DNA of 64,000 nucleotides from Aquimarina rhabdastrellae. GTDB taxonomy: Bacteria > Bacteroidota > Bacteroidia > Flavobacteriales > Flavobacteriaceae. A model generated the notes under the pieces. That model saw only the letters and a program-made list of their open reading frames with translations, was not told the DNA's origin and searched no databases. Position 1 is the stretch's first letter; each line of letters starts with the position of its first letter. Below, one piece after another: positions 1-10,867 of this stretch. The position numbers were made by a program, and so were the translations under genes. The DNA lies in the NCBI GenBank assembly GCA_947387485.1, contig CANDNT010000008.1, positions 1-64,000 on the forward strand. Direction: 5' to 3'.

Positions 1-27
1 TCGTTTCCTTTAGCCGTTTTGCGGGTG

Positions 28-57
28 CAAATATACAACCCTTTTTTACTTCTACAA
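28..57 (-). promoter_or_regulatory. Flavobacterial promoter reading out of the left edge
   Basis: Read on the minus strand, a perfect -7 box TATATTTG (28-35) is preceded by a TTG -33 element (55-57) with a 19-base spacer, matching the flavobacterial consensus TTG-N19-TAnnTTTG. Transcription would start around base 20 and leave the window to the left, so the gene served is not visible. Confidence 0.6.
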
Positions 58-164
58 GCCTTTTTCCTATCTTTTTTCTAAAGTTTTTTCACCTACATCC
101 TTACATACCTATACTACAGCGCTTTATACACAAAAGTTTTTTTTTTAAAAAGGGATTGTTTTTA

Positions 165-194
165 ATATATAAGGAGAGGAATTTACCTCTCCTT
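165..194 (-). terminator. Terminator of the thioredoxin reductase fusion gene
   Basis: A 9-bp perfect stem, AAGGAGAGG at 171-179 against CCTCTCCTT at 186-194, with a 6-base loop lies 30 bases beyond the stop of the minus-strand gene. In the minus direction it is followed by an A/T-rich run rather than a clean U tract. Confidence 0.55.
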
Positions 195-223
195 TAATCA
201 TTATATATATTAGTATATAGCTT

Positions 224-1636
224 TTATTTTAAATATGCTCTTACTCCATAACTAGCTAAAACCCCTTCACCTGTTGCTGCTGCAACTTGTGCTATGGCTC
301 CTTCTCTACAATCTCCCGCAGCAAATACCCCTGTAGTTGTTGTTTCTGCTAAACCTTTGGTTTGAATAAATCCTCTTTCATTTAATCCAACAACTCCTTT
401 AAATGTTTCTGTATTTGGTATAAGTCCTATAAAGATAAATGCTCCATCTGCTGTAATAAGCTCTTCTTCTCCTGTTTTATTATCTTTTACTCTTACTCCT
501 TTAAACAATCCCTTTTCATCAGCTTCAAACGCAACAGAAGATTTATCTATATATGTAGTTATATTTTCTATCTCTGGTAATTTCTCTATATATGTTTTGG
601 ATGCTTTAAATTCTGATGATCTATTTATAATTTTTACTTTTTTACAAAACCCTGCTAAAAATATTCCTTCTTCTAGTGCTGAGTTTCCTCCTCCTATAAC
701 TATAACCTCTCTATCTCTATAAAACGCTCCATCACATGTAGCACAAAAATGAATTCCTGATCCTATTAATTCTTCTTCATTAGGTATTCCTAATTTTCTA
801 TATGTAGATCCTGTAGCTAAAACCACACTCTTACCTATGTATTCGTTTCCTTTTGTAGTTATATAAAACTGCCCTTCTTTCTTATTTATTTCCTTTACAT
901 CTTCTCCTGTCTTTATAGTAGCTCCATAAACTTTGGCTTGTTCTTCCATTTTTTGCATTAAGTCAGGACCCGAAATTTCATTAAATCCAGGATAGTTCTC
1001 AATCTTTTCTGTGAGAAAAGCATTTCCTCCTATATTCTTCTTTTCTAATATCAACGTATCAAAGCGATCTCTTTGTGCATATATCGCTGTTGTTAATCCT
1101 GCAGCACCTCCTCCTATTATTATAGTATCATATACTTTGTGCTCTTGTGCTTCATCAATTTCTAGAAGTTCTTTCAACTCTTGATTATCTGGATTTGTAT
1201 ATGGTTCTCCATTAATAATCACTGTAGGAATAATTCGTTTACCATTATTTATACGTTCTACTTCTTCTGTAGCCCAATCATGTTCGTCTACATCTATAAA
1301 TTGATATTTGATTCCATTATCATTTAAATAGCTTTTTGCTCTTCTACAATCTGGACACCAATCAGCTCCATATAATCTTACAGTTTTTAAAATGTTTTCA
1401 TTTATACCTAATACACTTGCTAGATTTGGATTATCTGGATTTGTATACGATTTTTCGTTTACAATAACGGTAGGTATAATTCGCTTTCCATTATTAATTT
1501 TCTCAACTTTCGCTGTAGCTTCTTTATCTAAATCTACATCTACAAATTGATATTTAATATTGTGTTCTTTAAGGTAACTCTTTGCTCTTTGACAATCTGG
1601 ACACCAATCGGCTCCATATAATATTATTTGATCCAT
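224..1636 (-). CDS. Thioredoxin reductase with two N-terminal glutaredoxin-like domains
   Basis: FAD- and NADPH-dependent disulfide reductase of the TrxB family carrying its own redoxin partners. Residues 1-80 and about 85-165 are two similar glutaredoxin/mycoredoxin-type folds, each with a CPDC active site (C12/C15 and C94/C97) and a conserved IIPTV segment. From about 168 follows the TrxR core: an FAD-binding GGGAAG motif, the redox pair CATC (C298, C301), an NADPH-binding GGGNSA motif and a C-terminal FAD motif AAGDCR. At 470 residues it is about 150 longer than ordinary TrxB, which the two extra domains explain. The likely role is cytosolic electron transfer from NADPH through CATC to the fused CPDC sites and then to disulfide or peroxide substrates. 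AhpF also has two N-terminal redoxin folds, but only one of its folds keeps a CxxC. Monocistronic, with a hairpin downstream. The catalytic family is certain; the physiological substrate is unknown. Confidence 0.9.
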   Translation of the reverse strand: MDQIILYGADWCPDCQRAKSYLKEHNIKYQFVDVDLDKEATAKVEKINNGKRIIPTVIVNEKSYTNPDNPNLASVLGINENILKTVRLYGADWCPDCRRAKSYLNDNGIKYQFIDVDEHDWATEEVERINNGKRIIPTVIINGEPYTNPDNQELKELLEIDEAQEHKVYDTIIIGGGAAGLTTAIYAQRDRFDTLILEKKNIGGNAFLTEKIENYPGFNEISGPDLMQKMEEQAKVYGATIKTGEDVKEINKKEGQFYITTKGNEYIGKSVVLATGSTYRKLGIPNEEELIGSGIHFCATCDGAFYRDREVIVIGGGNSALEEGIFLAGFCKKVKIINRSSEFKASKTYIEKLPEIENITTYIDKSSVAFEADEKGLFKGVRVKDNKTGEEELITADGAFIFIGLIPNTETFKGVVGLNERGFIQTKGLAETTTTGVFAAGDCREGAIAQVAAATGEGVLASYGVRAYLK

Positions 1637-1762
1637 ATATTTCTTTGATTTGGTTAATGCTATGTCGTATTTATTTGAGAGATATTTCTAAAAATTCTGT
1701 TAATACTATATCTTCATCAGTATTAGCTCTTATATAAAGATATAGCATTCTATTTTAAATAA

Positions 1763-3550
<1,788 letters not shown>

Positions 3551-3628
3551 TATGTCAAAGTGGCATACAATTGTAAAATGGAAAAATAATTGTTTATCAA
3601 TTTTTAATTAATATTTAACACATGGAAG

Positions 3629-3659
3629 ATCTTTTAGGTTTTGCTTAAAAGATTTTTTG
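3629..3659 (+). terminator. Terminator after pyrG
   Basis: ATCTTTTA (3629-3636) pairs with TAAAAGAT (3646-3653), followed by a run of six T. The stem is AU-rich and so of moderate strength, and it lies just before yidC. Confidence 0.5.
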
Positions 3660-3673
3660 ATTAGGAATACCCA

Positions 3674-5536
3674 ATGGAAGAAAAGAAATTTGACTTTAAT
3701 TCGATTATCGGATTTGTATTAATTGCTGGAATTTTAACTTGGATGATGTACAACAATGCATCTCAAGAAGAAGTAGATGCAGAAAAAGCTCAACAAGAGC
3801 AAGTAGTTACAGATTCTGAAAAAGCTACAACAACTAAGACTACTACATTAAGTGTAAATCCTCAAGATTCTTTAGCTCTTGAAAAAGCAAAATCTCAATT
3901 AGGTGCTTTTGCTTATTCTGCTGCTTTACCATCTGCAAAAGATCAATTCACAACAGTTGAAAATGATGTTTTAAGTTTAAAGATAAACAATAAAGGAGGG
4001 TATATTTCTGAAGCTATATTAAAGAAGTTTGAAACTTATGATGCTAAACCTCTTTATTTAATTAAAGATGGAAAAAATGCCTCTTTTAATATCAATTTAG
4101 GTACTACAGATAATCATGTGTTAAATACTAAGGATTTATTTTTTGAGCCTCAAGTTTCTAAAAACGGAGAGAATACTGTTCTTTCTATGAAACTAAAGGT
4201 TTCTGCGAATCAATTCTTAGAATATCGTTATGAATTAAAACCTAATGATTATATGATAGATTTTGCAATCCGTTCTCAAGGATTACAAAATGTTATCAAT
4301 TCAAGTCACCCTATTAATTTAAACTGGGAATTAGAAGCTATTCGTCAAGCGAAAAGTGCTTCTTATGAAAATAGATATACTGAAGTATTGTTTGAATATG
4401 AAGGTGGAAAAGACGATTATTTAGGTCAAAGAGAGTTTACTGAAGATACTGCTGAAGATGTTACTTGGGTAGCTTTTAAACAGCATTTCTTTACTTCAAT
4501 CTTATTGACTGATACTGCTTTTAAAAATGCTTCATTTACATCAAAGAATATAGCTCAAGCGATAGACGAAGATAAAGATATTACTACTACAAAAGCTTTT
4601 ACTACAACCATTCCTTTAGAATTGACTGGCGGAGAATTAAATTATGCTATGGATTGGTATTATGGTCCTACAGATTATAAAATCTTAAATAGCTATGATC
4701 GTAATCTTGATGAAGTTGTTCCTTTAGGTTGGGGTATTTTTGGATGGATTAACCGTTATGTATTTATTCCGTTCTTTGCTTTCTTAAGTGGATTTTTACC
4801 TTATGGTCTTGCTATTGTAGTTATGACTATTATTGTTCGTATTGTATTATCTCCTGTAACATACAAATCTTATGTATCTCAAGCTAAAATGAAAGTTTTA
4901 CGTCCTGAGATTAACGAGATTAATGAAAAATACAAAGATAATGCTATGAAAAAGCAACAGGAAACTATGGCTTTATACAGTAAAGCTGGAGCAAGCCCTA
5001 TGAGTGGTTGTTTACCTGCTTTAATGCAAATTCCTGTTTTTTATGCTTTATTTAACTTCTTCCCTAGTGCATTTCAATTAAGACAAAAAAGTTTCTTATG
5101 GGCAGAGGATTTATCAAGTTATGATACTATTGCTGAACTACCATTTACAATTCCGTTTTATGGTGATCATATTAGTTTGTTTCCTATTTTGGCTTCTATT
5201 GCAATTTTCATTTATATGACAATGACTACTGGTCAAGCAATGCAAAATCCACAGCCAGGAATGCCTAATATGAAATTTATGATGTATTTATCTCCTATCA
5301 TGATGTTATTTTTCTTTAACAACTATGCTAGTGGTTTATCTTTATACTATTTCATTTCTAACTTAATTACTATAGGAATCATGTTAGTCATCAAATATGT
5401 AATTATAGATGAAGATAAGATTCATGCTAAGATTCAAGAGAATAAGAAAAAGCCTAAAAAAGAAAATAAGTTCCAAAGAAAAATGAAAGAAATGATGGAG
5501 CAGGCTGAAGCTCAACGTAGAGCTAATCAAAAATAA
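3674..5536 (+). CDS. yidC: Membrane protein insertase YidC
   Basis: Inserts and folds inner-membrane proteins, alone or with SecYEG. An N-terminal membrane anchor (about 10-26) is followed by a low-complexity Q/A/T-rich linker and a large periplasmic beta domain (about 90-340). The conserved five-helix OxaA core comes next (about 355-585), with the MSGCLPALMQIPVFYALF signature near 450 and a YASGLSLYYFISN segment. The basic C-terminal tail (KKKPKKENKFQRKMKE) is typical of ribosome-contacting YidC tails. The 620-residue length fits the Bacteroidota family. The gene ends at a strong hairpin terminator. Confidence 0.97.
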   Translation: MEEKKFDFNSIIGFVLIAGILTWMMYNNASQEEVDAEKAQQEQVVTDSEKATTTKTTTLSVNPQDSLALEKAKSQLGAFAYSAALPSAKDQFTTVENDVLSLKINNKGGYISEAILKKFETYDAKPLYLIKDGKNASFNINLGTTDNHVLNTKDLFFEPQVSKNGENTVLSMKLKVSANQFLEYRYELKPNDYMIDFAIRSQGLQNVINSSHPINLNWELEAIRQAKSASYENRYTEVLFEYEGGKDDYLGQREFTEDTAEDVTWVAFKQHFFTSILLTDTAFKNASFTSKNIAQAIDEDKDITTTKAFTTTIPLELTGGELNYAMDWYYGPTDYKILNSYDRNLDEVVPLGWGIFGWINRYVFIPFFAFLSGFLPYGLAIVVMTIIVRIVLSPVTYKSYVSQAKMKVLRPEINEINEKYKDNAMKKQQETMALYSKAGASPMSGCLPALMQIPVFYALFNFFPSAFQLRQKSFLWAEDLSSYDTIAELPFTIPFYGDHISLFPILASIAIFIYMTMTTGQAMQNPQPGMPNMKFMMYLSPIMMLFFFNNYASGLSLYYFISNLITIGIMLVIKYVIIDEDKIHAKIQENKKKPKKENKFQRKMKEMMEQAEAQRRANQK

Positions 5537-5551
5537 ACCTACTGTTTTTAA

Positions 5552-5586
5552 TATAAAAAAAGGGGCTCAATTGAGCTCTTTTTTTT
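5552..5586 (+). terminator. Rho-independent terminator of yidC
   Basis: An A-run and GGGGCTCAA pair with TTGAGCTC and a long T-run just after the yidC stop. It overlaps the 5' extension of the next ORF, arguing that the downstream gene starts later. Confidence 0.75.
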
Positions 5587-5674
5587 ATGCTTGTATTCTA
5601 TACTATACACTTTAAATTGTAACAAAATTTCGCTTTATTCGTCAAGTATATATCAACCAAAAAATATATTCAAT

Positions 5675-6574
5675 TTGGATACTATACTTACAATAAATAA
5701 TCTCACTAAAAAATTTGGTACATTAACTGCTGTAAATAACCTTTCTTTTACTATAAAAAAAGGAAATGTTTATGGTATTTTAGGTCCTAATGGAAGTGGT
5801 AAATCCACTACTTTAGGTATTGTACTTAATGTTGTCAATGCTACTTCTGGATCTTTCAGTTGGTTTAATGGACAAACTTCTACTCACGATTCCTTAAAAA
5901 AAGTAGGTGCTATTATAGAACGTCCTAACTTCTATCCTTATATGACTGCAGTTCAAAACTTAAAACTTGTATGTCTGATTAAAGATGTTTCTGCAGATAA
6001 AATAGATGAAAAACTAGAAATCGTTGGGCTTTTAGAAAGAAAGAATAGCAAATTTAATACTTTTTCTTTAGGTATGAAACAGCGCTTAGCCATAGCTTCT
6101 GCGCTTTTAAATGATCCAGAAATTTTAATCCTTGACGAACCTACAAATGGTTTAGACCCTCAAGGAATTCATCAAATTAGAGAGATCATCAAAAAGATTG
6201 CTGCTCAAGGTACAACTATTCTCTTGGCTTCTCACCTTCTTGATGAAGTTGAAAAAGTATGTAGTCACGTAGTTATTTTACGTAAAGGTGTAAAACTATA
6301 TTCTGGACCTGTGGATGAGATGAATGCTAGTCATGGTTTCTTTGAACTTAAAAGCACAGATCCTACTCGACTAAAGTCTTGGCTTTCTAATCAAGGTTCT
6401 TTTGGTAATATTAAAGAGGAAGAGGATTTGATTATTGCTTTTTTAACCAAGGAACTTGATGCTCAACAATTAAATACTGAGTTACACCAAGCAGGAATTG
6501 CTTTATCACACTTAGTAAAACGAAAAGAGAGTTTAGAAGAGCAATTTTTACAATTAACCAATAACCTAAATTAA
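5675..6574 (+). CDS. ABC transporter ATP-binding protein (ABC-2 exporter type)
   Basis: ATPase subunit of a two-gene ABC-2 type exporter. It has Walker A GPNGSGKST, a Q-loop region, the ABC signature FSLGMKQR, Walker B ILILDEPTNGLDP and an H-loop (LLASHLL), then a roughly 80-residue C-terminal extension typical of drug or lantibiotic exporter ATPases (CcmA/BcrA group). The reading frame is open back to 5591, but that part encodes no recognisable sequence and begins at the yidC terminator. The in-frame TTG at 5675 immediately precedes the conserved TILTINNLTKKFG strand and is preferred, so the start is uncertain. The permease follows after four bases, indicating co-translation. The substrate cannot be told from sequence. 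Confidence 0.9.
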   Translation: MDTILTINNLTKKFGTLTAVNNLSFTIKKGNVYGILGPNGSGKSTTLGIVLNVVNATSGSFSWFNGQTSTHDSLKKVGAIIERPNFYPYMTAVQNLKLVCLIKDVSADKIDEKLEIVGLLERKNSKFNTFSLGMKQRLAIASALLNDPEILILDEPTNGLDPQGIHQIREIIKKIAAQGTTILLASHLLDEVEKVCSHVVILRKGVKLYSGPVDEMNASHGFFELKSTDPTRLKSWLSNQGSFGNIKEEEDLIIAFLTKELDAQQLNTELHQAGIALSHLVKRKESLEEQFLQLTNNLN

Positions 6575-6578
6575 GACT

Positions 6579-7415
6579 ATGCTACGTTTACTTCAAATAG
6601 AATTTCAAAAATTACGACATAATAAAGCCGCCAAAGTAATTACTATTACTTATTTTATTTTAATCACTTTTATTGCTTTGATAGCTTCTATAGAATTTGA
6701 TTTTGCTGGTGTAAAATTTAGAGTAGCGGATCAAGGTATTTTTAATTTCCCATATATATGGCATTTTAACACTTATCTTGTAGCTTGGTTAAAATTGTTC
6801 TTTGCTATTGTAATCGTTTCAATGATGGCTAATGAATATAGTAATCGTACTCTTAAACAAAATTTAATCGATGGTTTAAGTAAAAAAGAATTTATTCTTT
6901 CTAAATTTCTTACTGCTGTAAGCTTTGCTTTAGGTTCTACTATCTTTGTTTTTATAGTAAGTTTAATATTAGGGTTATTCTTCTCTGATTATAATGAATT
7001 TTCAATCATTTTTTCTGATTTAGAATTTGTATTAGCATATTTTATAAAGCTTACAGGCTTTTTTAGCTTTTGTATTTTTCTTGCTGTACTCATAAAAAGA
7101 TCGGCATTTTCTTTAGGCTTTTTATTTATGTGGTGGATTATAGAATGGATCATTTACGCTTTATTAAAATTTAAGTTTTTTAGAGGTACTGATGTGGCAG
7201 AAACAGTAACTGGTTTTTTACCTTTAACTGCTATGGGGAACCTTATCACAGAGCCTTTTTCGAGATTAAACTTTATTCAATCTGCTGCTAATCAACTAGG
7301 AACAAATTTTGAAAGAGATTATGCTGTACACTGGTATGAATTATTAATTGTTATCGTATGGACTGCTATATTTGTTAATCTTTCTTATGTTTTGTTAAAA
7401 AAGAGAGATTTATAA
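6579..7415 (+). CDS. ABC-2 type transporter permease
   Basis: Membrane subunit partnering the preceding ATPase. About six hydrophobic segments are visible (around residues 20-38, 68-86, 110-132, 150-172, 178-200 and 258-274), with a cytoplasmic N-terminus bearing the LLQIEFQKLRHNK coupling-helix-like start common in ABC-2 permeases. The segment ANEYSNRTLKQNLIDGLSKK between the second and third segments is the usual ABC-2 cytoplasmic coupling region. Nothing identifies a substrate. The pair could export a lipid, peptide or drug, and it is not part of the GldAFG system because GldF/GldG lie elsewhere in the window. Confidence 0.85.
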   Translation: MLRLLQIEFQKLRHNKAAKVITITYFILITFIALIASIEFDFAGVKFRVADQGIFNFPYIWHFNTYLVAWLKLFFAIVIVSMMANEYSNRTLKQNLIDGLSKKEFILSKFLTAVSFALGSTIFVFIVSLILGLFFSDYNEFSIIFSDLEFVLAYFIKLTGFFSFCIFLAVLIKRSAFSLGFLFMWWIIEWIIYALLKFKFFRGTDVAETVTGFLPLTAMGNLITEPFSRLNFIQSAANQLGTNFERDYAVHWYELLIVIVWTAIFVNLSYVLLKKRDL

Positions 7416-7441
7416 TATATTTGGGACATTATATACGTCCT

Positions 7442-10400
7442 ATGAAATATTATCTATTAATTGTATTTTTTTGTGTACAAGCTGCAATTTTTGCTCAAGG
7501 TGAAGCTAATTACTGGTACTTTGGGCAAAATGCAGGGTTAAATTTTGGAACTACTCCCCCAACTGTTCTTACTGATGGTGCATTAAACACCTTAGAAGGT
7601 TGTACCACTATATCTGATCCTAACGGAGATCTTTTATTCTATACCGATGGTATTAATGTCTATAATAGAAATCATATAATAATGCCTAATGGAACTGGTC
7701 TAAAAGGTGATCCCTCTAGTACATCTTCTGCTTTAGTAGTTCCTCAACCAAACACTCCAAATATTTTTTTAATATTTACCGTTGATGAGCCACATCATCT
7801 CAATGCTGATGGAAATCCAAATACTATAGATGGTGATGGAGTTAATGACGGTTTAATGTATTCTGTTGTAGATATGTCACTTGATGGAGGAAACGGAGCT
7901 GTTATAGCTACTCAAAAAAACATGCCTTTAGTCACCTATGATCCTACAAATCCAAGAGAAGAAGCATATCGTTGTTCAGAAAAAATAACTGCTGTAAAAA
8001 GTGATAATTGCGATTCTTTTTGGGTCATCACACACTTTACCCATAACTTTTATGCTTTTGAAGTAAACAATGCAGGTGTTAATGCTACTCCGGTTATTTC
8101 TAATGTAGGTGTAGATGTTCCTATTGAAGGATATCGTAGAAATGCTTTAGGATATATCAAAGCTTCTCCAGAGGGAGATAAATTAGCTGTAGCTCATTTG
8201 GGATTAACTAATTTAACTGGTGGCAATGGACCAGGAAAAGTTCTTTTATATAACTTTGATAACGTCACAGGAACTGTTAGTAACGAAGTTGAACTTTATG
8301 ATGGTGACGCTCCTTATGGTGTTGAATTTTCTCCTAGTGGAGAACGTCTTTATGCAACTATAGGACTAGGTGATAGTGGTGCAAATGGTAGCATTCTTAT
8401 GCAATATGATCTTTCATTACCTGATGCACAAATTGCTGCTAGTGGCGATCGTATTGCTAACCAAACAGGACAAACTACTTCTTCTTTTAGTGCTGGTGCT
8501 ATTCAATTAGCTCCTGACGGAAAAATTTATAGAGCTTTATATGATTTTTCTAGTGGTAATGGTGATTTTCTGGGTGTGATTGAGAACCCTGAAACACTTG
8601 CTGCTGGTATTATTTATTCTGACAATTCATTAAGAATTAATATTGATGGTCGTAGAGGTTCTAGAATTGGGTTACCTCCATTTATTCAATCATTATTTGC
8701 GGAATCTATAGACATTATTAATGACCCTGATTTAACTGCCAATGATATCAATTTAAACCTATGTGATGGTGAAACATATACTTTAAGTTTTAATGCACCT
8801 GTAGGTTCTACTTTTGAATGGTATTTAAATGATATATTAATTCCTGGAGAAACCACAAACTCTCTTATCGTTACTACTGCTGGAAATTATAGATTAGAAG
8901 TTGATTTTAATGATGGTAGTTGTCCTTCTATAGGTGCTGCAAACGTTACCTATTTTAATATACCTTCTATAGCTGCTACTCCTTCTTTAGATGAAACTTG
9001 TATTGATCAAAATATAGGCATAGAACAAAGTACATTAGATTCTTTTATTACTATTATTAGAGGTACAACTCAAAATGCAACTGATGTTGACATTAGTTTT
9101 TATCAAAACCAAACCGATGCAGATATGGGTACTAATGCTATTACAGCAGGGTTCATCCCAACATCAAATGTATACTCATTATTTACTAGAATAGAAAATA
9201 CAGCTAACACAGATTGTTATAATACAACAAGCTTTTTTATTTACATTACACCTGAAGCTTTTAATGTTGATACTGTAATAGAATGTGATAATGCTGATGA
9301 TGGAGATGATACAAATGGTCAAATTTCCTTTAATCTTAGATCTCTTGATACACAAATCTATCAAACTCAAAATTCAAATGATTTCGATATTGATTACTAT
9401 ACCACTCTCAATGGGGCTCAAAATGAAATTGCTACTGATTTAATAACAAATCCAGCTTCGGCTACAATTTCTACTAATATTTTTGCTCGTATCTATAATG
9501 CGGCTAACACAAATTGTTTTGATACTATTGAAATTCCTGTTCAAATAGAATCCCTTCCTGAAGCAATAGATACAACTCTTGTTCAATGTGACATTGATAC
9601 TAATCCTACAGATGGATTAACTGCATTTAATTTAAACGAAGCAATACCATCACTTACTAATAATAATACTAATGTAACTGTATCTTTTGCAGAAGACATG
9701 ACTTTTTCTAATCGTATCGCTAATCCTCAAAACTACACTAATACAGCTAATGGACAAATCATTTATGCTCGTGTGCAAGATAATATGACTAATTGTTTTA
9801 GAGATGCATCGGTAACATTAAATACATTAGTAGTCACGGTCTCTAATGTTACACATCGCCATTGTGATGATGATGGTACTGAAGATGGTCTCTTCACTTT
9901 TGACATCTTAGATATTCAAAATACCATACTTAATACACTTAGTATTCCAACAGGTGCTATTGTCGCTATATACGAAAATGAAAGTGATGCTATCTTAGAA
10001 CAAAATGAGTTAACTACTTCATATATTAATACGATTCCTAATAATCAGGTAATCTATGCTCGTATTGAAAATAATAACAATTGTTTTGGTATTAGTGAAA
10101 TTACATTAATTGTAGATGCCTTACCTAATATCGAAACTGAGGGCAATACATTTTTATGCGAAAACGAATCTACAATATTAAATCCAGGATTACTTGAAGG
10201 CAACTTAACTGATTTCACTTATTTATGGTCTACAGGTGAAACCTCTCCATCTATTACAGTAACAAGTGATGGTACTTACTCTGTAACTGTGACTAATGCT
10301 AATGGTTGTCAAAAAGATCGCAATATAACTGTTACCTTATCTAATCCAGCTACAATTGATGTTATAGATATTGTTGATGTAAGTGATAATAATACTGTGA

Positions 10401-10837
10401 CTATAAATGCTAGCGGACTTGGTGATTATGAATATGCCATAGAGTTTAATGGTCAACAACCTGTAGTTTTTCAAGATAGTAATGTATTCACTAATGTTCC
10501 TCCTGGATTCCACCGTGTGTTAATTCGAGATAAAAATGGTTGTTTACCTCTTACTATTCAAGATATTGTTGTTGTAGGTTTCCCTAAATTCTTTACCCCT
10601 AATGGTGATTCTTTTAACGATACCTGGAATGTGAAAGGTGTTTCTAGTACACATCTAGGAAACTCTTTGATTTATATTTTTGATCGTTACGGAAAATTAA
10701 TTAAACAAATAAGTCCTTTAGGGAATGGTTGGGATGGTACTTATAATAGTAGACCCATGCCTTCTTCTTCTTATTGGTACCGCGTAGAACTTGAAGATGG
10801 AAGACTTCTTAAGGGTTCTTTTGTTTTAAAGCGTTAA
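7442..10837 (+). CDS. Large secreted protein with T9SS type B sorting domain
   Basis: Exported surface or released protein of 1131 residues. A signal peptide (about 1-18, ending AQG) precedes a roughly 420-residue beta-rich region resembling a propeller (YWYFGQNAGLNF, SDPNGDLLFYTDG). An Ig/PKD-like domain follows (about 445-505), then several ~95-residue repeats starting near a CD..DG motif and ending in IYARIxNxxNCF. Another PKD-like domain (YLWSTGETSPSITV) and the gliding-associated type B C-terminal domain come last (FFTPNGDSFNDTW, IFDRYGKL, GWDGTYN, final KGSFVLKR). In the known family this C-terminus directs T9SS export. The ATG at 7442 is chosen because the signal peptide follows directly. 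The C-terminal third is nearly identical to the next gene. Cargo function is unknown; adhesion or glycan binding is a guess. Confidence 0.85.
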   Translation: MKYYLLIVFFCVQAAIFAQGEANYWYFGQNAGLNFGTTPPTVLTDGALNTLEGCTTISDPNGDLLFYTDGINVYNRNHIIMPNGTGLKGDPSSTSSALVVPQPNTPNIFLIFTVDEPHHLNADGNPNTIDGDGVNDGLMYSVVDMSLDGGNGAVIATQKNMPLVTYDPTNPREEAYRCSEKITAVKSDNCDSFWVITHFTHNFYAFEVNNAGVNATPVISNVGVDVPIEGYRRNALGYIKASPEGDKLAVAHLGLTNLTGGNGPGKVLLYNFDNVTGTVSNEVELYDGDAPYGVEFSPSGERLYATIGLGDSGANGSILMQYDLSLPDAQIAASGDRIANQTGQTTSSFSAGAIQLAPDGKIYRALYDFSSGNGDFLGVIENPETLAAGIIYSDNSLRINIDGRRGSRIGLPPFIQSLFAESIDIINDPDLTANDINLNLCDGETYTLSFNAPVGSTFEWYLNDILIPGETTNSLIVTTAGNYRLEVDFNDGSCPSIGAANVTYFNIPSIAATPSLDETCIDQNIGIEQSTLDSFITIIRGTTQNATDVDISFYQNQTDADMGTNAITAGFIPTSNVYSLFTRIENTANTDCYNTTSFFIYITPEAFNVDTVIECDNADDGDDTNGQISFNLRSLDTQIYQTQNSNDFDIDYYTTLNGAQNEIATDLITNPASATISTNIFARIYNAANTNCFDTIEIPVQIESLPEAIDTTLVQCDIDTNPTDGLTAFNLNEAIPSLTNNNTNVTVSFAEDMTFSNRIANPQNYTNTANGQIIYARVQDNMTNCFRDASVTLNTLVVTVSNVTHRHCDDDGTEDGLFTFDILDIQNTILNTLSIPTGAIVAIYENESDAILEQNELTTSYINTIPNNQVIYARIENNNNCFGISEITLIVDALPNIETEGNTFLCENESTILNPGLLEGNLTDFTYLWSTGETSPSITVTSDGTYSVTVTNANGCQKDRNITVTLSNPATIDVIDIVDVSDNNTVTINASGLGDYEYAIEFNGQQPVVFQDSNVFTNVPPGFHRVLIRDKNGCLPLTIQDIVVVGFPKFFTPNGDSFNDTWNVKGVSSTHLGNSLIYIFDRYGKLIKQISPLGNGWDGTYNSRPMPSSSYWYRVELEDGRLLKGSFVLKR

Positions 10838-10867
10838 TTATACATAAACCTTTAATTTATAATTCTT

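Noticed and set aside
5591..5674. Upstream extension of the ABC ATPase reading frame
   Set aside because: It begins at the yidC terminator with a non-ATG codon and encodes no family sequence before the conserved TILTINNLTKKFG strand.
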